This document shows positions 43,356 through 52,081 of a stretch of DNA of 64,000 nt, piece after piece. The notes beneath the pieces are model-generated. The model worked only from the letters and a program-made list of their open reading frames with translations, made no database searches and was not told the DNA's origin. Origin of the DNA: Verrucomicrobiota bacterium. Its GTDB lineage: Bacteria > Verrucomicrobiota > Verrucomicrobiia > Chthoniobacterales > UBA10450. A program made the position numbers and the translations under genes. Numbering within the stretch: the stretch's first letter is position 1; each line of letters starts with the position of its first letter. The stretch covers positions 17,977 through 81,976 of the forward strand of contig QHQO01000020.1 in NCBI GenBank assembly GCA_003221195.1, given 5' to 3'.

Positions 43356-44222
43356 GTGTTTCACGATACCGTCAAGCTGATCGAGTGCCCCCGTGACGCC
43401 TGGCAAGGTCTCAAGCGACAAATCCCAGCGGAACTCAAGGCGAGCTATCTCCGTGCGTTAATTGCGGCGGGGTTCAAGCACATCGATGCCGTTAGCTTTG
43501 TGTCTCCCAAAGCCGTTCCGCAGATGGCTGACAGCGAGAAAGTGCTCAAGCAAATCAGTCCACCAGACGATGTCGAAATCATCGGTATTGTCGTTAATGA
43601 AAAGGGAGCCGACCGTGCCATTGCGACAGAAGCGGTTTCGACCCTGGGCTATCCTTGTTCCATTTCTGAAACATTCCTGCGCAAAAACCAAAATCAGACA
43701 CCCGAAGAGGCCTACAAAAGGTTGGAATCGATTAAGACAAAAGCTGACGCATCCGGACTGGGTATGGTTGTTTATATCTCGATGGCGTTCGGAAATCCGT
43801 ACAGCGATCCGTGGGATGAGACCGAGCTGCGGCGGGTGGTAGAGAAACTGGCGACGCTCGGAGTCCGATCGATTTCGCTAGCGGACACCGTTGGAGTTGC
43901 CGACCCTCATTTGATTCACCGTGTAGTCCAATCGATCACAAACCAATACGCCGATTACGATATCGGCGTGCACCTTCATAGTAAGCCGGAGGAAGCTGCA
44001 GCCAAAGTGCTCGCTGCTTGCGATGCAGGCTGTCGGCGAATTGATTCAGCCATTGGTGGTCTTGGTGGGTGCCCTTTCGCGCAGGATGCATTGGTTGGGA
44101 ACATTCCTACCGAAAGTGTACTCTCCGTACTTCAACAGCGCGGGAACGAGCTGCCGATAAGTAAAAAATCGTTGGCAAATGTGCTGCCGATGAGCTCGCT
44201 CATCGCATCTGACTACCAATAG
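43356..44222 (+). CDS. Hydroxymethylglutaryl-CoA lyase family protein
   Basis: 288 residues, GTG start. DRE-TIM metallolyase: the N-terminal IECPRDAWQGLKRQIP matches the R-D-x-x-Q catalytic block, AVSFVSPKAVPQMADS the S-P-K block. VHLHSKPEEA holds the metal-binding His pair and GGLGGCPFAQDALVGNIPTE the catalytic Cys loop. Cleaves HMG-CoA to acetyl-CoA and acetoacetate in leucine breakdown; related methylthio or citramalate-type lyases are less likely with the GGCPFA loop intact. Begins 15 bp after dnaJ. A long palindrome follows it. Confidence 0.88.
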   Translation: MFHDTVKLIECPRDAWQGLKRQIPAELKASYLRALIAAGFKHIDAVSFVSPKAVPQMADSEKVLKQISPPDDVEIIGIVVNEKGADRAIATEAVSTLGYPCSISETFLRKNQNQTPEEAYKRLESIKTKADASGLGMVVYISMAFGNPYSDPWDETELRRVVEKLATLGVRSISLADTVGVADPHLIHRVVQSITNQYADYDIGVHLHSKPEEAAAKVLAACDAGCRRIDSAIGGLGGCPFAQDALVGNIPTESVLSVLQQRGNELPISKKSLANVLPMSSLIASDYQ

Positions 44223-44252
44223 GAAATCGAGTTGCGCGGCCCGTCGTCTTAT

Positions 44253-44392
44253 TAGGACTCATCTTGTAAATGGCGCTGTCATGTTGAGCGAAGCGAAACA
44301 TCTCTGATTTATTCCACGGGCGTCGGTCCAGAAAGTGACCAGAGATTCTTCGCTTCGCTCAGATTGACATTCTAAGATGGACTGTAGTCCTA
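44253..44392. repeat. 140-bp palindromic repeat element
   Basis: Near-perfect inverted arms. Outer TAGGACT (44253-44259) matches AGTCCTA (44386-44392), CATCTT matches AAGATG, and the inner TGAGCGAAGCGAA (44285-44297) matches TTCGCTTCGCTCA (44349-44361), flanked by ATCTCT and AGAGAT. The intervening 35 bp is the loop. It fits wholly between the HMG-CoA lyase stop and the rsmE start, 8 bp before the latter. The inner GAGCGAAGCGAA core is of the kind seen repeated in genomes of several soil phyla (recollection). No transposase is present, so a non-autonomous MITE/REP-type unit is the best reading. Confidence 0.75.
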
Positions 44393-44399
44393 TAGTCAC

Positions 44400-45152
44400 A
44401 TGCATCGCTTCTTCATCTCTCCCGAGAATTGGAATTCTGGCGCCCTCGCATTAGGTGGGTCGGAAGCACATCACGCGCGCGACGTCCTGCGCATGAGGGT
44501 GGGGGAGAAAGTTGTTCTCTTCAACGGACGGGGACGGGAAATCACCGCGGAAATCGTCGATCTTGGCAGCGATGAAATTCGATTGCGAAAATTGCACGAA
44601 GCGGAAGCACCACCGCTTCAATGCCGGATCGTTCTGGGACAGGCAATCCCAAAGGGAAAAAACATGGACTTAATTGTGCAAAAGGCGGTGGAGATCGGCG
44701 CTTCTGAAATCGCGCCGATCATTTCCGATCGCACCATTGTGCATGTTGATTCCAAAAGCGCGGGGCAAAAACAGTCCAAATGGCAGCAGATTGCAGTCGA
44801 GGCGGCCAAACAATGCGGCCAGAACTGGCTGCCGCACGTACATGCGCCTAGAAAGCTTTCAGAATTTCTTTCCGTAGCGCGGGAGAAGCCGTTCGACCTA
44901 CAACTGATCGGCTCGCTTCAGCCGGGCGCGCACCACTTAAAGAAGGTTCTCGCGGACTATTCAAGTGAGCATCAACATCGTCCTGAGAGCGTGTTGATGC
45001 TTGTTGGACCAGAAGGCGATTTCACGCCTGCGGAACTTGCGCTTGCGCGTCGTCACGGCTGCCAGCCAATTACGCTCGGCCCGATCATTCTGCGAGTGGA
45101 AACCGCGGCAATTTATTGCCTGAGCATTCTCTCGTACGAATTGCTGATTTAA
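44400..45152 (+). CDS. rsmE: 16S rRNA (uracil-1498-N3)-methyltransferase
   Basis: 250 residues. PUA-like N-terminal domain (HRFFISPENWNSGALALGGS, SEAHHARDVLRMRVGEKVV) and a SPOUT knot domain with AIPKGKNMDLIVQKAVEIGA, MLVGPEGDFTPAELALA and LGPIILRVETAAIYCLSIL, the SAM-binding trefoil knot. Methylates U1498 of 16S rRNA in the decoding region. The ATG at 44400 lies 8 bp after the 140-bp palindrome. Convergent with the Ser/Thr kinase gene, 9 bp between stops. Confidence 0.94.
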   Translation: MHRFFISPENWNSGALALGGSEAHHARDVLRMRVGEKVVLFNGRGREITAEIVDLGSDEIRLRKLHEAEAPPLQCRIVLGQAIPKGKNMDLIVQKAVEIGASEIAPIISDRTIVHVDSKSAGQKQSKWQQIAVEAAKQCGQNWLPHVHAPRKLSEFLSVAREKPFDLQLIGSLQPGAHHLKKVLADYSSEHQHRPESVLMLVGPEGDFTPAELALARRHGCQPITLGPIILRVETAAIYCLSILSYELLI

Positions 45153-45161
45153 AGCGCGGGT

Positions 45162-47963
45162 TTACGGTTGCGTCTTCTCGTAGAGTTCTCGAAAGCCTGG
45201 ATCGGCACGCAACGAATCCCAAAGGGGATCGAGTCTTAGATATGCCGGCGTAAGAGGCATTGGGCCGTAAAGCTGACTTTGAAATGGTGTTTGCACAAGC
45301 CGCATAAGCGTTGCGATCGCGCTGCTGCTGTCGCCGAAGATCGTCTGGACTAACGCCAGGTTCTCCTCGGTGCCCGGGCCGTCCACTGCATCCTTGGCAC
45401 TTGGTAGAAGCATAGTAGCGCGTTCCGCCTCCTTCAGAGCTAGGTCCTTCTCTCCTAACTCGGCATAAGCCAGAGCCAGCCACTCCGCAAAGTTGGAGTT
45501 ATCCGGTTGTTTTTTGCCGAGCGGCTCCAGCGTGTTGCGCGCCTGTTCGGCTGTAACCTTTGCGCCGGCAGCATCACCGGCAAGGCGCTGAGCAATAGCG
45601 AGGTAAACCTGAGTACCGCCCCTGTAGATCTCAGAAGTGAACTTGAATTGCGCAAGTCGGGTTTGCAGCAATCGAATGGCCTCAGCGTAATTCCGTTCAA
45701 GTCTTAACTGGGTCATCTTAATGAAGAAGGCATTCTCAAATGGAGTGTCCGCGGGTATTTCTGATAAGAGGTTTGCGGCTTGCTCCAGATTTCCCTGGGC
45801 CTGATAACTGCCGGCCTTTAACGACATCAAATCGGGATCATTCGCAATAATATCCGTCGCTTGATCATAACGCGTTAACGCCACCGGGAATTGTCGTAGC
45901 ATGTCATAAGTCCATGCTGAAGTAGTTATTAACTCTCCGTTGCGCGGATCCAGGTCGAGACCTGCCTGGACCGCGGCAAGGCTTTCATTCCAGTTTCCAA
46001 GGCGTCGGTTGACCGCGCTGAGGGCCCATGCGACATCGCTGTTACCTGGCAGGAGCTTGCTGACCAGGCCGAAGGTAGCTTTGGCAAGTGCGTAATCACG
46101 CAGGACCCAGTATTGGTAGTAACCCAGGGCGAGCAGAGTTTCCGGCGAGTTTGGCTGGAGTTTCTGCGCATGTTCCAAAGCATCTTTAGCTAGGTCGGGG
46201 CGCGCGGTGTCAACACGTTGAAAGTAGACGTACGCTTGTGCGCGAGAAAGCCGCGCCCAGGCAAGGGCAAAGTTTGGATCAAGCTGGACCGCGCGCTCGA
46301 AGTATTCGATGCATTTCAGTGCCAGATGAATCGACTGACCAATGCGTGCTTGGAACGCCAGGCCGCGCAAATATGCATCGTAAGCCTCCGGATTATTTGT
46401 CGGTTTAGCTGCCAACGCTTGCTCCTCGTGGCCAGTGAGCTTCGCTTGCAATGCTTCCGCGACGCCTTTGGCGATCTCGCTTTCGACGCTAAAGATGTCA
46501 GTTAGCTTACGATCATAGGTTTCGGCCCAGAGATGGGAATTAGTTCGCGTGTTAAGCAGCTGCACACTAACCCGCACTTGATCGGCTGCTTTTTGGAGGC
46601 TGCCTTCAAGAACATTTGTTACTCCAAGCTGCCTGGCAACCTTGGTAAGATCACTTGGCTTGCTCGGATACCGCTGTGTCGAAGTGCGCGAAATGACTTT
46701 TAGATCGGCGATCTTGACCAGGCGCGTTAGGATTTCCTCCTGAATGCCTTCGGCAAAAGAAGCGTCGTTGGGGTCATGGCTGAGATTTTCAAATGGTAGC
46801 ATGGCGATACTCTTCTCAGGAGTTAAGCTTGCTGTCGGATGTCTGAACCAGTAAAACGCGAGCGCTACAGCCAAAGCGCCGAGCAACACTACTGAGGAGG
46901 CCGTGACTGGGTTACGCAGAGAATTGCTCCGACCCCTCGGCATCACAGTCCCGAAACCTAGTCGTGCCAGGTCGTCGCTAATTTCATTCGCGGTCTGGTA
47001 GCGCTTGCGGAGATCGGTGTCGCACGCTTTGAGGATGATGGAATTCAGCTTAAGAAGGGCTTCGCGCTGCGCCATTGTATCGAAGTCTGGTGGCAAAGCC
47101 GGATAGTCCAGTCGATCGGTGCCAGTGGTCGCTTCGTAGAGCACCATGCCTAGGCTATAAAGATCGGCCTGAGGTTTTCCAGGACCCTCGGGTGGAATGT
47201 ATCCCTCTGTGCCCAGACGCGCTTTCTCCCCAACCTGCGCCACCAGCCCGATATCTGCCAGCTTTGCGTAGCCTTTAACGAAGATGATGTTTGATGGCTT
47301 TATGTCGCGATGCACTAACCCGCGCTGATGCAGCTCCGCGAGCGCCTGGCCAAGCGATAATCCCAGTTGCGCAGCCTGTTCCACGGACAGTCGTTCGCAT
47401 CTTGCTAGCTCATTACTTAACGTTTTCGGCGCATAAGTCTCAGGCTCAATCCCGCCGCCGTTTGAATCATTATCGGCCAATTCCATGACATAGTAGAAAA
47501 AGCCCTCCGCGCGATTGCGAGCAACATGAAGGATCGCCACAAAACCTTCGTGCTCCCGCGACACCGGTTCGAACTGCTGAAGACCCAAAAATTCTCTCTC
47601 AAACGCTTCCTCGTCCTGGAACGCTTTCCGTTCAACGATCTTAACCGCGCGATAAGTGCCCACAATGTTTCGGGCTAGCCATACCTCGCCATAACTGCCC
47701 TGGCCAATGCGGCGCAATAGCTGAAAATCCGGAATGAAAGGAACATCCCGCGCGGGTTCTGCCGTGTTTGCCTGCCCAGTCGTCTCCTCGCGAACACTTT
47801 CGCACTTGTCCGACGAAGGCGGACCTGCCAAGACAGCCTGCTTACGAAGTCTTTCGGAGTAGCCTTCGCGAAGGTGGGCTGTCCGCTCGGTAGTAGCTTT
47901 GCGAAGACGGGCGATCATCCCGCTTGCTCTCGCTAGTGAGCCATTGCTCTCGTGAACCCCCAT
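45162..47963 (-). CDS. Membrane Ser/Thr protein kinase with TPR-rich sensor region
   Basis: 933 residues. Residues 78-335 are a Hanks-type kinase: RRIGQGSYGEVW (glycine loop), AVKIV (Lys108), HRDIKPSN (218-225), and DIG (237-239) replacing the usual DFG while keeping the metal-binding Asp, then GTEGYIPPEG. One membrane helix at about 355-373. Residues 385-505 resemble the FlgO/adenylate-cyclase-associated domain (SIAMLPFENLSHD). The rest to 933 is a run of TPR-like repeats (YEYFERAVQLDPNFALAWARL-type). It overlaps the ECF sigma gene by 31 bp, and an AGGAGG at 47974-47979 inside sigma sets the start. Likely phosphorylates or regulates that sigma factor. Confidence 0.9.
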   Translation of the reverse strand: MGVHESNGSLARASGMIARLRKATTERTAHLREGYSERLRKQAVLAGPPSSDKCESVREETTGQANTAEPARDVPFIPDFQLLRRIGQGSYGEVWLARNIVGTYRAVKIVERKAFQDEEAFEREFLGLQQFEPVSREHEGFVAILHVARNRAEGFFYYVMELADNDSNGGGIEPETYAPKTLSNELARCERLSVEQAAQLGLSLGQALAELHQRGLVHRDIKPSNIIFVKGYAKLADIGLVAQVGEKARLGTEGYIPPEGPGKPQADLYSLGMVLYEATTGTDRLDYPALPPDFDTMAQREALLKLNSIILKACDTDLRKRYQTANEISDDLARLGFGTVMPRGRSNSLRNPVTASSVVLLGALAVALAFYWFRHPTASLTPEKSIAMLPFENLSHDPNDASFAEGIQEEILTRLVKIADLKVISRTSTQRYPSKPSDLTKVARQLGVTNVLEGSLQKAADQVRVSVQLLNTRTNSHLWAETYDRKLTDIFSVESEIAKGVAEALQAKLTGHEEQALAAKPTNNPEAYDAYLRGLAFQARIGQSIHLALKCIEYFERAVQLDPNFALAWARLSRAQAYVYFQRVDTARPDLAKDALEHAQKLQPNSPETLLALGYYQYWVLRDYALAKATFGLVSKLLPGNSDVAWALSAVNRRLGNWNESLAAVQAGLDLDPRNGELITTSAWTYDMLRQFPVALTRYDQATDIIANDPDLMSLKAGSYQAQGNLEQAANLLSEIPADTPFENAFFIKMTQLRLERNYAEAIRLLQTRLAQFKFTSEIYRGGTQVYLAIAQRLAGDAAGAKVTAEQARNTLEPLGKKQPDNSNFAEWLALAYAELGEKDLALKEAERATMLLPSAKDAVDGPGTEENLALVQTIFGDSSSAIATLMRLVQTPFQSQLYGPMPLTPAYLRLDPLWDSLRADPGFRELYEKTQP

Positions 47964-48607
47964 CGCTTCTCTTCCTCCTTTTCAAGGCGAGCAACTTCTC
48001 GTCGCATTAACGCGGTAACTCTGTGTTTCGCCAGACGTACCTGAGCGGTGCTCACGCCGAGGGTTTCCGCTACTTTGTCCACAGACCAACTTTTCACAGC
48101 ATACAGATCAAACATCTGGTAATGCCGTGCGTTAGCCTGACGTTTCACACGTGACAATGCGGCGGCGAACAACGTGCGCTGCCATTCCTCCTCCCATACC
48201 GCGTCAAGGTTGATCGCTGCCGGATCAGGAATGCGCTCGAGCGTCGCGGTGCCTGATGTTCTGGTTGCCCGGCGCGCTCCAGAAGAATCGATTTGTTGCT
48301 GGCGTTTGCGAAACTGATCGACGATGCGCCAACGGACTATAGTCAACAGCCAACCCTTAAAAGAGCCAATAGCGGGATCGTAGCGGAAAGACCTGATCTT
48401 CTTTACCACAGTAAGGATTGACTCCTGCACCACCTCTTGCGCCTCCGAATCGGTCAACCCGGCGTTGAGCGCCGTGGCGTAGATCAATCGCCAGTACGTG
48501 TCGAAGAACTCACGCCAGCTTTCCTGAGCGTTCGATTGCTTAAGGCGACTGAGCAGGCTGCGCCGTGTCGCTGAGGATGATTGATTACGCCGTTCTGTCG
48601 AATTCAT
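47933..48607 (-). CDS. ECF-type RNA polymerase sigma factor
   Basis: 224 residues. Sigma-2 region at about 30-105 (WREFFDTYWRLIYATALNAG, AQEVVQESILTVVKKIRSF, GWLLTIVRWRIVDQFRKR). A linker with Arg-rich sequence follows, then sigma-4 at about 160-205 (ARHYQMFDLYAVKSWSVDKV, AETLGVSTAQVRLAKHRV). In region 2.2 the usual acidic E-D pair reads Q-E. Its 3' end overlaps the start of a Ser/Thr kinase gene by 31 bp, as in kinase-controlled ECF systems such as EcfP/PknT of Vibrio parahaemolyticus. GAGG about 8 nt before ATG is the ribosome site. Divergent from the fibre genes at 48887 onward, which are candidate targets (inference). Confidence 0.9.
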   Translation of the reverse strand: MNSTERRNQSSSATRRSLLSRLKQSNAQESWREFFDTYWRLIYATALNAGLTDSEAQEVVQESILTVVKKIRSFRYDPAIGSFKGWLLTIVRWRIVDQFRKRQQQIDSSGARRATRTSGTATLERIPDPAAINLDAVWEEEWQRTLFAAALSRVKRQANARHYQMFDLYAVKSWSVDKVAETLGVSTAQVRLAKHRVTALMRREVARLEKEEEKRWGFTRAMAH

Positions 48608-48711
48608 CTTGACACCTCATCATACTCGTCCTGCCGGAGCCGGGTCACGCAAATAAAATGACGCAGGCTAATCCTGTCTGTATTCGCTTCGCGCCAAAGC
48701 ACCTGTTTGCC

Positions 48712-48747
48712 CGCGAATCACGCGAATCACGCGAATGACGCGGATAA
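48712..48747. repeat. Four tandem 9-bp direct repeats in the sigma/fibre divergent region
   Basis: CGCGAATCA, CGCGAATCA, CGCGAATGA and CGCGGATAA follow one another exactly from 48712 to 48747. Inverted ATTCGCG copies occur nearby (about 48774 and 48804). They sit between the sigma gene start (48607) and the first fibre gene start (48887). They could be operator sites or part of a dispersed repeat; similar runs encode the spurious I-R-V-I-R-V peptide on the minus strand. Confidence 0.6.
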
Positions 48748-48886
48748 TCTTCTGTTGATTGAAATCTTCGCGTCTATTCGCGCTTGCCGGCCGTGGCGGG
48801 TCATTCGCGGGCCGGCGGTCCAAACGAATCGCGAAAGTTTTTTCAATTCTTTGAAACAACAGGTGGTCTCGATCCGTATTTAGCTT

Positions 48887-50293
48887 ATGAAAAATCGAAC
48901 CCACATATTCGCAACGATCCTGGTCGGGGTCACGTGCCTTGCACTTTTGCCAATGGCTCAAGCAGTCGTTCCAGCACCCGATGGCGGCTATCCCGGGGGC
49001 AACACGGCAGAAGGGCAGGCCGCCCTCCTTAGTCGCACCACCGGCATTTACAATACGGGTGTTGGCTTGTATTCGCTCCTGAGCCTCACCGACGGCAACT
49101 TCTGCACCGGCGTGGGCGCCGGAGCGTTGCTTGCCAACACCGCCGATGGAAATACGGCCATTGGCGCGGGCGCGCTTTTAACTAATACTAACGGTCAAGG
49201 AAACACGGCCGATGGTGAGTTCGCACTCTTTAACAACAACGGATTCAATAACACCGCCACCGGCGCTGGTGCACTCCAGAATAACACCACCGCTGATTCC
49301 AACACCGCCAATGGTTCCGGCGCTCTCTTTAGCAACACCGAGGGCGAAAACAACACAGCCACCGGCAGTGCTGCGCTCCTTCTCAACACGACTGGCAGCC
49401 GCAATACGGCGACCGGGGCTCAGGCACTCTTTCTTAATACCGCTGACGACAATACGGCCTATGGATATAAGGCTCTCGATAGCAATGCTGGCGGCTTCTT
49501 TAACACAGCGGTTGGAGACGAGGCACTGCAAACTAATATGGGCGGTGGCGGCAACACAGCCGTGGGTTATTTTGCGCTTCATAACAGTACGGGCGGAGGC
49601 AACATTGCAATCGGCGTGGGCGCCGGGACCAACCTTACCGCAGGCAACAACAACATCTACGTCGGCAATGTGGGCGCTCCTGGGGGCGAGTCGAATACGA
49701 CACGTATCGGCATTGCGAAGACGACACAAAACACATTTATCGACGGCATTCACGGGGCGACGATTGATCCCGCAACAGCGCTTGCAGTGGGAGTGGATGC
49801 GAGTGGGAAGTTGGGCACCACTGTCTCGTCGCGCCGCTTCAAGCACGACATCAAACCAATGGACAAAGCCAGCGAAGCCATCCTCGCGCTGAAGCCGGTG
49901 ACCTTCCGCTACAAGAGTGATGCCAAAGATACGCCGCAATTTGGTTTGATTGCCGAGGAAGTCGCCCAAGTTAACCCCGACCTCGCGGTACACGACAAGA
50001 ACGGGGAAATCTTGAGTGTGCACTACGACCAGATCAACGCGATGCTGCTTAACGAGTTCCTCAAAGAGCACCGCAAAGTACAGGAGCAAGAAGCGACCAT
50101 CGGCCGGTTATGGACTGCTGCGGCAAAACAAGACGCAACAACCGCCGAGTTAAAATCGACGGTCGTCCAGCAACAGAAAGGAATGGAAGCTCTCACGGCG
50201 CAGCTCAAAGATCAGGCTGCCCAAATCGAGAAAGTCAGCGCACAGATTTCAGTCAGCAAACCGGCTCCACAAGTCGTGATCAATAATCCGTAA
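48887..50293 (+). CDS. Secreted repeat protein with S74-type intramolecular chaperone (fibre protein 1)
   Basis: 468 residues. Signal peptide cleaved after AQA (26). The conserved head VVPAPDGGYPGG is followed by about 13 imperfect 17-residue units of the type NTAxGxxALxxNTxGxx (residues 39-255), which resemble beta-roll or YadA-head-like stalks. A link with GATIDPATALAVGVDASGKL leads to the S74 peptidase/chaperone domain from residue 314: SSRRFKHDIKPM carries the Ser314/Lys319 dyad in the S-x-x-R-F-K arrangement of phage tail-fibre chaperones, followed by FGLIAEEVAQVNPDL. Residues 395-455 are a coiled coil, ending PQVVINNP. No outer-membrane anchor is visible. First of three paralogues; predicted trimeric fibre, auto-cleaved at Ser314. 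Confidence 0.85.
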   Translation: MKNRTHIFATILVGVTCLALLPMAQAVVPAPDGGYPGGNTAEGQAALLSRTTGIYNTGVGLYSLLSLTDGNFCTGVGAGALLANTADGNTAIGAGALLTNTNGQGNTADGEFALFNNNGFNNTATGAGALQNNTTADSNTANGSGALFSNTEGENNTATGSAALLLNTTGSRNTATGAQALFLNTADDNTAYGYKALDSNAGGFFNTAVGDEALQTNMGGGGNTAVGYFALHNSTGGGNIAIGVGAGTNLTAGNNNIYVGNVGAPGGESNTTRIGIAKTTQNTFIDGIHGATIDPATALAVGVDASGKLGTTVSSRRFKHDIKPMDKASEAILALKPVTFRYKSDAKDTPQFGLIAEEVAQVNPDLAVHDKNGEILSVHYDQINAMLLNEFLKEHRKVQEQEATIGRLWTAAAKQDATTAELKSTVVQQQKGMEALTAQLKDQAAQIEKVSAQISVSKPAPQVVINNP

Positions 50294-50322
50294 AACAGCT
50301 CTATAAGAAAGGAAACTAAATC

Positions 50323-52035
50323 ATGAAAAATCGAAACATCACCTGCACAACAATAGCCCTGGCGCTTGGCTTTGTAGCGCTTTGCCCAATGGCGCAAGCA
50401 GTCATTCCAGCACCTGATGGCGGCTATCCTGGAGGCAACACGGCGGAAGGTCAAAGCGCCCTTCTTAGCCGGTCTACTGGGTCGTACAATACGGCCGTCG
50501 GTATCTATTCGCTCCTAAGTCTAACCGAAGGTAACTTCTGCACGGGCGTCGGCGCTGGAACGCTCCTGGCCAACACCGCAGACGAGAACACAGCCACTGG
50601 TGCGGGAGCCCTCTTAACCAACACCATCGGCGACAACAATACTGCCAATGGAGCGTTCGCTCTCTTTAGCAATACACAAGGGGACTTCAACACAGCCCTC
50701 GGTGATCGCGCGCTGTTCGCAAACACCATCGGAGACGGCAACACCGCAGGCGGTCAGCTCGCGCTCAGTAGCAACACCGAGGGGGGCTTCAACAGCGCTT
50801 TCGGTCAGGGAGCGCTAGCGTCCAACACCATAGGCAACGATAACACCGCCAGCGGTGCTGGTGCACTGTTTTTAAACAGCACTGGCAGTGCTAACACGGC
50901 AATTGGTTTTCAGGCGCTCAATGACAACACGGTAGGCGTTGACAATACGGCGATCGGTTTTCAAGCGCTCTTTAGCAACACGGATGGAGACGTCAACACC
51001 GCCACCGGTTTTCAAGCGCTCGCTGTCAACACTACTGGCGACAACAACACCGCGAACGGGTTCCAAGCGCTCTTCTCCAACGATAGTGGCAACAACAACG
51101 TCGCTACCGGTTATCAAGCCCTGGCTCACAACACAATCGGCGAGTTCAACACGGCCGATGGGTTTCAAGGGCTCTTCAACAACACGATTGGCGGCGCCAA
51201 CGTGGCCACCGGTCCTGGCACTCTGTTTCACAACGTCGACGGGGCCGGCAACACGGGCACCGGTGCTAATTTTGTGCTTTATAATAACACTCACGGCACG
51301 GGCAACACAGCGACGGGTGATTTTACGCTCGCTAATAACATTGACGGTAACTATAACACGGCCGAGGGCTGGGCAGCGCTCTATAACAGCGCGAGCGGCA
51401 GCGCGAATACCGCTATCGGTTGGAATGCCGGTCAAGGCGTCACCACGGCCAGCAACGTGATTTGTGTCGGCAAAGACGTTTTAGGTGCTGACGTGAGCGA
51501 CAGCTGCTATATCGGGAACATCCACGGGGCGACCATTGATCCGGCCACTGCCGCTGCAGTGGGAGTCGATGCCACTGGCAAGTTGGGGACGGTAGCCTCA
51601 TCGCGCCGTTTCAAGCACGATATCAAACCGATGGACGATGCCAGCGAAGCTATCCTGGCGCTCAAGCCAGTGACCTTCCACTACAAGAGCGACGCGAAAA
51701 GCACGCCCTGCTTTGGTTTGATCGCCGAGGAGGTGGCCCAAGTGAATCGGGACCTGGTCCTGCGCGATAAGAAGGGCGAAATCTTGACCGTCCGCTACGA
51801 CCAGGTGAATGCGATGTTGCTTAACGAATTTCTCAAAGAACACAAGAAAGTCGAAGAACAGCAATCGACGATCACGCAACTGAAGAACAATTTCCAGGTC
51901 GCCAGCGCTGAGCAACAGAAGGAAATCGAGCTCTTGACAGCCCAAGTTAAGGAGCAGGCCGCACAAATCCAAAAGGTAAGCGCCCAAATCGAGGTCAGCA
52001 GGTCCACCCCACAGGTGGTTACAAACAAACCATAA
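50323..52035 (+). CDS. Secreted repeat protein with S74-type intramolecular chaperone (fibre protein 2)
   Basis: 570 residues. Same plan as its neighbour: signal peptide ending MAQA, head VIPAPDGGYPGG, then about 20 units of 17 residues, several near-identical (NTAIGFQALFSNTDGDV type), so the shaft is longer by about seven units. The bridging GATIDPATAAAVGVDATGKL is shared with protein 1. S74 domain begins SSRRFKHDIKPM at Ser426, Lys431; FGLIAEEVAQVNRDL follows. The C-terminal coiled coil ends PQVVTNKP. AAGGA about 10 nt before the ATG is a fair ribosome site, 30 bp after the previous stop, so the three genes likely form one operon. Confidence 0.85.
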   Translation: MKNRNITCTTIALALGFVALCPMAQAVIPAPDGGYPGGNTAEGQSALLSRSTGSYNTAVGIYSLLSLTEGNFCTGVGAGTLLANTADENTATGAGALLTNTIGDNNTANGAFALFSNTQGDFNTALGDRALFANTIGDGNTAGGQLALSSNTEGGFNSAFGQGALASNTIGNDNTASGAGALFLNSTGSANTAIGFQALNDNTVGVDNTAIGFQALFSNTDGDVNTATGFQALAVNTTGDNNTANGFQALFSNDSGNNNVATGYQALAHNTIGEFNTADGFQGLFNNTIGGANVATGPGTLFHNVDGAGNTGTGANFVLYNNTHGTGNTATGDFTLANNIDGNYNTAEGWAALYNSASGSANTAIGWNAGQGVTTASNVICVGKDVLGADVSDSCYIGNIHGATIDPATAAAVGVDATGKLGTVASSRRFKHDIKPMDDASEAILALKPVTFHYKSDAKSTPCFGLIAEEVAQVNRDLVLRDKKGEILTVRYDQVNAMLLNEFLKEHKKVEEQQSTITQLKNNFQVASAEQQKEIELLTAQVKEQAAQIQKVSAQIEVSRSTPQVVTNKP

Positions 52036-52081
52036 CGCTATCAAGGTGGTAATAAAGTGAAATCAGAACGGAAATTAGAAT

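Noticed and set aside
47243-47254. Kinase might be a pseudokinase because DFG reads DIG
   Set aside because: The metal-binding Asp237 is kept, as are Lys108 and the HRD catalytic loop, so activity is still expected.
48668-48961. A 97-codon minus-strand frame with an I-R-V-I-R-V-I-R-V peptide
   Set aside because: The peptide is only the translation of the CGCGAAT direct repeats and overlaps the fibre gene start.
49178-50089. A 303-codon antisense frame opposite fibre gene 1, with similar long antisense frames at 50872-51435 and 52280-53143
   Set aside because: The 51-bp repeat unit keeps one antisense frame free of stops, so these frames are by-products of the repeats; their peptides are repetitive with no recognisable fold.
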